Assembly (NCBI GenBank): GCA_015852425.1
Contig: JAAAIG010000442.1
Coordinates: 1 to 23,324 of the forward strand
Direction of reading: 5' to 3'
DNA: 23,324 nucleotides
Source: Gryganskiella cystojenkinii
Taxonomy: Eukaryota; Mortierellomycota; Mortierellomycetes; Mortierellales; Mortierellaceae
The notes under the pieces were generated by a model. It did no database searches. It had not been told where the DNA came from and saw only the letters and a program-made list of their open reading frames with translations. Positions 10,765-18,280 of the stretch are shown here, piece after piece. Positions within the stretch are counted from its first letter, which is position 1, and every line of letters begins with the position of its first letter. The position numbers and the translations under genes were made by a program.

Positions 10765-10886
10765 TCAGCATTGGGCTAATACCTCTTAAGTTTTCGGTCT
10801 CTTCTCACGGATGTCCAGGGCAGATTGTTCATTCATTCTCTCACTCTTCTTCCGACAACATCAACCTTCCCTCATCGTAATTCACA

Positions 10887-11643
10887 ATGTCTGCATCCCC
10901 CAACGGAACCGCCATCATCCTCAAGGACCGTGCTCCTGCCCTCGCTCACTACCCCCATGGCCGTATCGCCAACGGAATGATCTACGTCTCCGGAATCTCT
11001 TCTCGACGACTCGACAACACGTAAGACTTGTTCTAAAAGAGTTCTCACGCGGTCCTTCCTTTCCTTCATACTCACGCTTTTTCTTGGATACCTCCCCACT
11101 TGTTTCAATTCCTCACTCTCACGTTTTACAGCTACGAGGGTGTCAAGGAGAACGCGGACGGAACGCTGGAGCTCGATATCAAGGCACAAACCAAGGCCGT
11201 CATTGAAAAGTAAGCAGACACCTATTCCAAAAAGTAACCAATGGACCCCAGCCAGTATTAACGGCCGAGTGCCCTTTTTTTTATATACTCTACATAGCAT
11301 CAAGGTCATTCTCGAGTCTCAAGGCGCTTCTCTGGACAATATTGTTGACATGACTGTCTTCCTCACCAACATGAAGGACTATGGTGCCATGAATGCGGTC
11401 TACAACACCTACTTTGATGCTGCGAGCGGACCCTCGAGAACCTGCGTTGGCGTCCTTACTCTGCCCTCGGTAAATGAATAACTGTTTTGTCTTTTGTCAG
11501 GAAGTGCATTTTTGTGACCAAATGGCCTCCAAGACTCTGCTCGTTTAATTAACAGGTGATCTTTTTCCTCCCTTCCTCCCTCCTCCACTTTTTTTTAGCC
11601 AAAGTTGCTCATCGAGATCAAGGCCGTTGCACTTGCTCCTTGA
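10887..11643 (+). CDS. RidA/YjgF-family protein, 2-aminomuconate deaminase-like subgroup
   Basis: RidA-family enzymes hydrolyse reactive enamine/imine intermediates. The closest resemblance here is to the 2-aminomuconate deaminase branch, which removes ammonia from 2-aminomuconate in tryptophan/kynurenine or aminophenol breakdown. Exons are 10887-11020, 11132-11209, 11298-11469 and 11599-11643, all in frame, 142 aa, usual for the family. Subgroup features are YPHGRIANGMIYVSG, SSRRLDNT, LDIKAQTKAVIENI, VVD-type VDMTVFLTNMKDY, MNAVYNTYFD and LLIEIKAVA. The conserved catalytic-site Arg (R118 in GPSRTCVGV) and Glu (E134) are present. No targeting peptide is visible, so a cytosolic location is likely. 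The short last exon starts after a T-rich acceptor. The ATG at 10887 is chosen because the family motif begins about 20 residues later and the intergenic leader lacks an upstream in-frame start. Confidence 0.92.
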
Positions 11644-11682
11644 ATGGGATGATGCATCGTCAAATACAAATCGAACATAAAA

Positions 11683-11688
11683 AATAAA
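11683..11688 (+). terminator. Poly(A) signal of the RidA gene
   Basis: AATAAA lies 39 nt after the TGA stop in an A-rich stretch. Confidence 0.5.
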
Positions 11689-12557
11689 GTGAAATTCCTT
11701 AAGATCCAGTCCGAGGCTTTTTGGCTGTAAAGCTCTATTCAAAGGTAGAAGCGGCTTTGTTTTCTCAATTGCGTGTAATTCAACGCACCTCCACCGACTC
11801 TTCTCGCAGTCAGTCGTCGATTTTTCTCGTCCTTTTGAGCTCCAAATCGCCGATATCTAAGGCGGGTGAGACTCGCTGCCACGGGAAACTCGATCTAATA
11901 GCATGAGACGACCTACAAGAACTGGATTGGCTTATTGTGGAGCGGATACTGAAATGGGTCGTAACAAGCAACAAGTTCTTAAAAGAAACGACATGAACAC
12001 TACTTTCAAGGATAAGGCGCACTTCCTTGGCCTATATCATGTGTTCTTCTCAGATTCTAACTTGAAATAACAGACTTAAAATGAGCTGTAGGTAGCAAGG
12101 GCAATCACGGAGACGCGATCAATAAAGCGAAGAGATCCTTCTCTTTTCTCACTGACTCCGTCTGCTACATCAGTGGCGGTCGACTTTCTTCCAATGGTCC
12201 CTATTTTTTGACTCTGTTGTTTATTACACGCCACAGTAGAGAGATAGCGACTTGGTACCTTTTGCACTCGACACCCCTGCCAACGGTGTGCTGCGGCACC
12301 AAGTTTGGCGCGTCAATAAACAGGACTCAGAGCTCATTTAATCTTAGCTTGAGCGTCCCCCACTTCATGTCGAATATCGGTTCTAATAGACAAATAACTG
12401 TAGGAACGCCCAACAAGCCCAGGACAAGGTTACGCGAGCTTAGTTGATACCGTGTCCAAGCACAGCAAAGGCAGGTTCGGCATCAATGGAGACAACATGC
12501 GTAAACGGTTTTAGCGGTATGTGAAGAAAATGAGAAAGCCGACACTCAAGAGTCCTT
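11689..12557. other. Gene-poor interval
   Basis: About 0.9 kb between the RidA and small secreted protein genes. Short open stretches on both strands have no recognisable domains. It carries one copy of the dispersed 35 bp sequence (listed separately at 11849). I see no RNA gene. Confidence 0.4.
11849..11883. repeat. Dispersed 35 bp sequence, copy 1
   Basis: This segment matches 16440-16474 at 30 of 35 positions, in the same orientation, and the flanks do not align. The core is ATATCTAAGGC followed by GGTGAG and TCGCTGCC. Read on the plus strand both copies give PISKAGE-x-RC, and two of the five differences are silent in that frame. It may be a remnant of a decayed transposable element or gene family. 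Its identity is unknown. Confidence 0.45.
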
Positions 12558-12563
12558 TTTATT
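12558..12563 (-). terminator. Poly(A) signal of the small secreted protein gene
   Basis: AATAAA on the minus strand, 44 nt downstream of the TAG stop. Confidence 0.5.
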
Positions 12564-12606
12564 ATAATTTTCCTGCATGCGCCATTATCATTCACCACGG
12601 TCAATC

Positions 12607-12882
12607 CTAGACCACCTTGGGAGCGACATTGGAGGTGTCTTTGCAGCACGCAGGATGCCAAGGATCACGCTTGCCGCCACAGGCACAGTCAAGAGGTTTA
12701 GCAGCGTCAGCGCTGGCGGCGGCCGCGACCACCTTGGGAGCGACATTGGAGGAGTCTTTGCAGCATGCAGGATGCCAGGGATCACGCTTGCCGCCGCAGG
12801 CACAGTCAAGAGGTTTAGCAGTGGGGCCAGCTGCAGCAACGAGCGCAAGCGCGGCGACGAGAATTAGTGAGATGGCCTTCAT
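12607..12882 (-). CDS. Small secreted cysteine-rich protein with two near-identical 31-residue modules
   Basis: I do not recognise the family. The single exon encodes 91 aa, starting at the ATG at 12882; upstream in-frame codons contain only a TTG. Residues 1-18 (MKAISLILVAALALVAAA) form a clear signal peptide with likely cleavage just after. Two modules follow, residues 22-52 and 61-91, each AKPLDCACGGKRDPWHPACC followed by KD, S or T, then SNVAPKVV. They differ at one residue (S44 versus T83) and are joined by AAAASADA. Each module has four cysteines in the pattern CxC-x10-CC, giving eight in total and probably disulphide-bonded. A TATA box, signal peptide and AATAAA signal all fit a real, possibly well-expressed gene. 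An effector, antimicrobial or wall-associated peptide are all possible. None can be concluded. Confidence 0.8.
   Translation of the reverse strand: MKAISLILVAALALVAAAGPTAKPLDCACGGKRDPWHPACCKDSSNVAPKVVAAAASADAAKPLDCACGGKRDPWHPACCKDTSNVAPKVV
12611..12820 (-). repeat. Tandem 93 bp duplication (period 117 bp) inside the secreted protein gene
   Basis: The units 12611-12703 and 12728-12820 match at 89 of 93 positions. Of the four differences, three are silent and one changes Ser to Thr. The 24 bp spacer encodes the Ala-rich linker. This indicates a recent in-frame duplication under protein-level constraint, or ongoing unequal exchange. Confidence 0.85.
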
Positions 12883-13091
12883 GTCTAAAAGGCGCGCGGG
12901 GATGTTTAGTATATGTAGACAAGAAACGCCGTTCCTTATCAATGTTTTTTACGACCTTCGTAAGAATGCGCTTCGACATCGTGTACCTTGGATTTTCTTG
13001 TTGAGTGAGTGAAGTTGCTGGAATGTAAGATTGGCGATGGAAAGTACTAACGGAGGGGAATAAACAGATGAACAAAGAGAGGGAAACCCTG

Positions 13092-13099
13092 CTTTTATA
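13092..13099 (-). promoter_or_regulatory. TATA box of the small secreted protein gene
   Basis: The minus strand reads TATAAAAG 210 nt upstream of the ATG, the same sequence as in front of the GSIII gene. A leader of about 180 nt is implied. Confidence 0.5.
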
Positions 13100-14718
13100 A
13101 GGCATGGCGAGGCCGTGTTGGTTCCACAGGGCCTCTTCTCTTGGACAACATGCCACTGGCCAAGGAAGCGATTCGCATGGTATTCTGCAGGCAATGCATT
13201 GTCCATTCTTTGTTCATTCTTGACTCGGGACCGCTGGCGCCCCTCAAAACTCTCGCGAAGTTTTTGCTGGAGGAACAAGGTTGTTTTCTGTGCTACTTCA
13301 GGGTCGCTTTTCATTACTTTGTGCAATGCAACCACCAACAAGTATTGTTTCGAGGTAGAGTCCTGCTGTGACAAAAAAAACTATCTTTGTATTCTATAAT
13401 ACTTCCTGATATCAATTCCTTTGGCTGATCGTAACACCAGCATTGCGGGAAAACCACAACAACAGCCTTCCTAAGTTTCAACACACGTTTTCTCAAAAGT
13501 ATTCAGTGGAGGGTGAAATATAATGATCGATTTTTTTTTTGCCCAGCAGGACTCAGGGCTATCTATCCTCTGTGTCCAGAAGAGCAGATTTGTCTGGTCT
13601 GGACAGAGCTTCATTGACAAAAACTTGGCTGGAGTTTTTGAAGGGGTAAATTGTCTTCTAATTGCTCTCCTCAATATTGTACGCGAAAGGAGGGATCCCA
13701 AATGTACGCTTCGCTTGAGCTTCATTAGCGATGTTCTTCTGCCATTATATTTTACAGTACAGCTGTGTGCGGTCTTTTCCATGCTTCGTAGTCTAACAGG
13801 GGGTATTTTTTCCCTTAAGGTATACTTGACAGGCGCTCACACAAGGAGGGCGCGGTGTGATGCGTCTTTCGGCGTTTGAATAAAAAAGGAAAGAACAGGG
13901 CGGCTTGTGCCACCAATATACCAAATCAGAAGGGGTTGGCCTATTGCCGTCTTTAACAAGTTCGAACACTATCGCAGCTTGGAAATGGAGAATTTCGGTC
14001 CAGAGCGCGTATTATGTGTGGACAGATCCGTGTTTACCTTATGCGGGTTGAGGTTGTGCCTTTTCTAACCATTACTGCACTATAACCGTGCACGAAGCAG
14101 CACAAGCACTTTAAGCAATCGTTGCTTAGTTATTTAGTGCAAGAAAATTGTGCTTTCTACTTTTCGTGGCTGGCTCGTTTGACTACAGCACTATACGCAA
14201 GAGCAGTGCGTGCACACGCGTCTCATCCTAACCCTCACATGTACACTCAACTTTATTTAGACTGCTCCCATTCGCCTTCGCTCGATGAAGCAGATTTGAT
14301 ATTCTCAGGTCGCACAATTTTCTACCGGCCGTTCAAAAACCTTTGGTTGTTCCCAAGGAACCCATTCCATACTTTCCCTTCGGACCAATGATATGACACT
14401 TATGAGCTTCCATCGGTCCAACAATGCTCACACAGCAGAAAACTTGTGTTCCTGCATACTCTCGGTCCGCTTTGAGCAGGACAACAGCCGACACATTCCA
14501 AGTTCCCCCATCAAGTTCAACCTCGCCATCGTCTCAGAGGCAAAAGGCACATGCTTAGGGGACCCAGTCCATCTTCAGCGGATTCTGAGCACTACCAATG
14601 CTCCACGAAACTCTCTCTCATTATTTGGGTCACCAATACATCTTTTCTCATTCTTTACCTCGTTTCCCCATTCACCTGATAAAAATTCGTTTGCCTCCAA
14701 AAAAAAACAATCAACGAC
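13100..14718. other. Gene-poor interval
   Basis: About 1.6 kb. Overlapping open stretches occur on both strands (for instance 13523-13879 plus and 13471-13782 minus, about 100 codons each), but their residues look random and I recognise no domain. A small hairpin lies at 14106-14140. There is no tRNA-like or rRNA-like sequence. Confidence 0.4.
14106..14140. other. Short inverted repeat (hairpin)
   Basis: TAAGCAA, a 3-nt loop TCG, then TTGCTTA forms a 7 bp stem (14112-14128). Flanking GCACT and AGTGC can pair outside it with an asymmetric bulge. It has no T-tract or gene association that would give it a role. Confidence 0.3.
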
Positions 14719-15090
14719 ATGGCCGCATGTTTAACAAGAAAAGAGTACGAACGCCGAACGTATATCAAGCAGATTGACGAATTCACTCTATCTTGCGACC
14801 GGATCTTCCACATGGGCGACCAAAGCGAGATCGACCCCGAGGAGGAAGCGGAGGCCTTGAAGATTCTTAGCGAGACTCTGGCATTCTTCAAGGAACATTT
14901 GTTCATGCACAGTCTACGCAAGACCACGCCCGTTCGTGTCCGTACCAAGAAAGGCAAAGAGATACTCTTCACTGTCTCCGATGCTTATTGGGACGCCTGG
15001 CAGGCAGAGCTCGACCGACGGGATCAGGAGGAGGGCGAGAAGGAGAAAGAAGAGGAGGCTAAAAACGCAGCGAAGGAGGCTCAATTGTAG
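14719..15090 (+). CDS. Hypothetical 123-aa charged protein
   Basis: I do not recognise a family. The single exon starts at the ATG at 14719, preceded by an A-rich leader (AACAATCAACGAC). There is no signal peptide or membrane segment. The N-terminal half is mixed helical (LTRKEYERRTYIKQIDEFTL, then EEAEALKILSETLAFFKEHLF). It is followed by a basic stretch (KTTPVRVRTKKGKEILFTV), an aromatic segment (AYWDAWQAELDRRD) and a Glu/Lys-rich tail that should be helical or coiled. Codon choice resembles the confident genes, and an AATAAA follows at 15131. Being free of stops and introns over 124 codons and having a poly(A) signal at normal distance support a real gene. The function is unknown; nuclear or cytosolic would fit. 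Confidence 0.65.
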   Translation: MAACLTRKEYERRTYIKQIDEFTLSCDRIFHMGDQSEIDPEEEAEALKILSETLAFFKEHLFMHSLRKTTPVRVRTKKGKEILFTVSDAYWDAWQAELDRRDQEEGEKEKEEEAKNAAKEAQL

Positions 15091-15130
15091 AAGATGGAGC
15101 AAACTAGCACACAACACCCCCACCGAATGC

Positions 15131-15136
15131 AATAAA
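15131..15136 (+). terminator. Poly(A) signal of the 123-aa protein gene
   Basis: AATAAA 40 nt after the TAG stop. Confidence 0.5.
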
Positions 15137-15331
15137 ATATATGGTTTTGTGCACGTCGACTACTTGGAGATTCAGGCGACGAAGATGTAAAGCAGACTTA
15201 GTCTTGGAATTCCTTAACCACTTTCTGTTGTGCAGATCTTTTTTCACCTCTTCCACTGGGTACAGCTCAGTAGTACCGTGTTCACAGAAAGGAGCGTTCA
15301 AGGTAGCTAACCATCCCGATTTTTTTTTTTT

Positions 15332-16000
15332 GTGAACACGCTCTCACTCTTTAAACAAGTGAAGACGTTGCTCTCCACGCGCTCTGGCGACTCGGAGATG
15401 TACAAGATGTGCGTCCACTCGCTCACGCCCACTCGTCATCTTCTTGGTATCTGCTTTCTTGGAACGGCCTCTCTTCATGGGGTTTCTTTGCTTGGAGGCA
15501 ATTATCCGTCGCCAGTCGACAAGGTTCGAGTTAAAGAGTATGTTCAAAAATAATCGGAAAAGACAATGCTTGCCCTGAGACCAACCCAAGCCGCTAAGGC
15601 AGCCCTAGTCTACACATCAATCCAGTGCTGCTTGCTCAATGGTGTAGGATCCATTATCAAGGACAGGGACTCAAACGAAGTTAACTACTACAATGAGGTT
15701 ACCCCTGGGAAGACTGAGGATCAAGCGAGTATACATGAGGCATTCAACAGGCACCTTGCAATGCTCGTTATCCCAGATACCATACCACCAAATTTGTTTT
15801 GAAGGGTGCGACTAAGAGAGAAAGACACTTTTATAGAACTTATACTGTGGAAGAAGGAGACCCGAGGAGAACGTTGGGAGGATGTAAATTTTTATGGACT
15901 AGCGAGGACTAGACCTCTTGGTCTCTTCTCCAGCTCTTCCAGAGTGGGGATCAAGCAACAGACGCATGCGACTTTATTGTGGTGTGCCAGAAGTATGTAA
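15332..16000 (+). pseudogene. Stop-interrupted reading frame, possible gene remnant
   Basis: One plus-strand frame stays open for about 223 codons except for a TAA at 15551-15553 and a TGA at 15800-15802, where about ten stops would be expected by chance. The segments read GDSEMYKMCVHSLTPTRHLL, then VDKVRVKEYVQK, stop, LALRPTQAAKAALVYTSIQ and KDRDSNEVNYYNEVTPGK, ending PDTIPPNLF at the second stop, then LILWKKETRGERWEDVNFYG. The first two segments have protein-like composition and codon use; the third is less convincing. No domain is recognised. It could be a recently broken gene, a fragment of a transposable element, or exons whose introns I have not resolved. The minus strand of 15344-15589 is also open, which weakens the case. 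Confidence 0.35.
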
Positions 16001-16439
16001 TTGGTGAGCCACGTTCTCTGCAGCCATGGTCATAAGGTCTTGGAGACGCGTTCACACACTTTTGCGAGATTCTAAGTACCAACTCCGCCGTCGGCCCATC
16101 GTTGAGGAGTCTTCACTGCAGCTATGAGTTGTCGTTGAATTGGTGCTTATTATTGGCTCTGAGTAAGGTATGGCTGTCATTTCTTGGATATTTTGTAATG
16201 AGGTTCAGACGTTGTTGGTTGATGGCATTTTCACGATCGGGTTGGGGTATTGAATGATACATGTTCTTTTCAGGGCGGTCCCGTTTGCGACGGAGCGTTC
16301 TTTTTTTATTCGCCAGGCGTCAGTACATGGAAAGAGATCAAAAGCAAAGTTACTATCACGAGCGGACACACAGCAGAGAGAGCAATAGGCAATGGCACAA
16401 AGGTAGGTTGGGGAGAATGGTATGCTTCACGAATAATTG

Positions 16440-16474
16440 GCCAATATCTAAGGCCGGTGAGGTTCGCTGCCGCG
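16440..16474. repeat. Dispersed 35 bp sequence, copy 2
   Basis: Partner of 11849-11883 (30 of 35 identical). It begins with the palindromic ATTGGCCAAT overlap at its left edge. The plus frame gives PISKAGEVRC. Confidence 0.45.
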
Positions 16475-18160
16475 CACTTGTACGATACGCCTGGTAACTG
16501 AAGGCCACAACTGGTGTTGCTTGAAGGGTGTGCATTGCTAAAACTGTCAAAGTGATTTCTAAAGACCAATGACAAAACTTGGAGAACACAGAATTGTGGA
16601 GGAGAATAGCCAATTTCGATTGAACGGCGCGTCGGTCTGATTGTCACGACAAGGTCTAAAAGAACAATACTCATGCTCGGTCGATTGCAAATTCTTGCCT
16701 ATGCTTCCGTGCGAGCGAGACCAGCAGGTCGTCAAGAATATGGTAACTTTTACTCTATTCTCATCCGTAAAAAGGGCAGGAAAAAAACTCGCCGGGAAAA
16801 GTCCTGCGACTAGGCTAAAATCGACATGGCGCCAATCGGTCTCCACTAGGACCAGAAGCATTTATCCCTGTTATCTTCTGACTAACGTCTTGAGGGGCTA
16901 CTTTCGAGGGTATCTTGGTAAAGTAGGCAACCACTGCCTGTCTAGACCTCCACATTCTATGGGAAAACTGCGTCTTTTTTTTTCTGGCTGTCACCGACAG
17001 CGATAACATCAGCTCCATTCTCTTTCCTTCTACCAAAAAAATACCGCGAAAGTCAGGATTATGCAATTGGTCTCTGGCAAAAGTAGCTGTTTGATATCCT
17101 GACTGAGCAACAGACGCAAATCAAGTCTCTTAGAACGTCAGGCGCATGAGAGGACAAGAGCCAAGAGGTCAATATCACGATCGCCGTCATTCCCGCAATC
17201 TCGTCACCGCAATCATACATCTTGACTGGTACCGTGCATCGTGAAATTCAGAGTCAAAGCTGATTGTCGTCCTCAGTGCATCAGTTTTCGACGGCCCAAG
17301 ATCGTATATTGCTCATGCCTTTTGTTTTTACCCGAGCAATATGTAATGTTTTTTTGGATGATTATCGTTAAGGACGACACTCAAAGACGCCGAAGCAAGC
17401 ACGTTGATAAGTGATAAAGAAGAATGCCAAGAAAATAAAAAAATGAAAAAATATGAAAGGGAAGCGAACGAGGGTGTTGAACAGAGGAAGACTAAAGCAA
17501 CCCGAACCAAACAAACAATTGGTGGCGCCATCGAGGTTCAAGGTTGTTCGACGCAAGCACGCAAGCGATATCACCTCCTCTCCGTTGTTCAACAGGCCAC
17601 GCCATTGTCAGTGAGAATTGAAAGGGTGTTGTCTTTTGCCTGTATGACTGTTGGCAACGATCTCTCTCGCCGTAATGATCTCGGTTCATGATTCCTCGAT
17701 GTAGTAGACCGGCAGGGTCGAATCGAGGGTTCTTTGTGTCTTATATTTGACAACCGGTCTTTCTAGGCAAGAGCCACACGCGACTGGTGGCCACCAACAA
17801 CACAAAAGGAAAACAACCAACGTCCAAGAGTAGACCCTTAAGAAAAGTTTTTTTTTATCCAAAAAATAGCCGCATGCAAAAGCCGCCAGAGAGACATCAT
17901 CATCGGTGCTGATACCGACCTGGCTCTGTTCTGTTTGCCTTTCCTCGTCATTCAATTCAACAATTCACTGCTGAACTGCTCTTCTCTTTGCTCTCTCTCA
18001 TTTAAATCTATCTAATCACTCGCTGCTCATCTCTTGATTGTCCCTTCTGTCTCTCTGTCACTTTCTCATCCCTTTGGTCCCTCCTGCTTACCCCAAACGG
18101 TCTCTTGCTTCCATCCCCTCACCCCTTCCACAAGTCACTTCCTAAACACATTTTCAGACT

Positions 18161-18228
18161 CACACACTCACACACACACACATATATACACCTCTGCTCT
18201 ACCCTCCTTCTCCTTTATATATATATAT
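18161..18228. repeat. CA and TA microsatellites in the sulfotransferase leader or promoter
   Basis: An imperfect (CA)n run at about 18161-18190 passes into CATATATACA. A (TA)n run at 18216-18228 lies about 50 bp before the start codon. The TA run could act as a TATA element. Both are likely length-polymorphic. Confidence 0.6.
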
Positions 18229-18280
18229 CTATTAACATTCAAAAATACCAGCCAGAACAGGAAGCAGAAGCAGGTCCTTC

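Larger units (their letters stand above)
16001..18280. other. Long gene-poor interval
   Basis: About 2.3 kb without a gene I can support. It holds copy 2 of the dispersed 35 bp sequence. From about 17960 onward there is a pyrimidine-rich stretch that probably forms the promoter and leader of the sulfotransferase gene. A minus-strand open stretch at 17686-17955 (89 codons, one hydrophobic segment) starts with ATG but has no family resemblance and lies where that promoter should be. Confidence 0.4.

Noticed and set aside
13471..13879. Opposed 100-codon frames at about 13.5-13.9 kb
   Set aside because: Neither has a recognisable domain or family-like composition, and they lie antisense to each other.
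16440..16474. GGTTCGCTGCC in the dispersed repeat as a Pol III B box (SINE)
   Set aside because: The base after TTCG departs from the B-box consensus, the other copy reads GACTCG, and no A box is found upstream.
16306..16861. Several overlapping 80-120 codon frames on both strands
   Set aside because: Simultaneous open frames in many phases with random-looking composition fit chance in a moderate-GC region better than a gene.
17686..17955. Minus-strand 89-codon ATG frame with a hydrophobic segment
   Set aside because: No family resemblance and no promoter or poly(A) signal. It overlaps the expected upstream region of the sulfotransferase gene.
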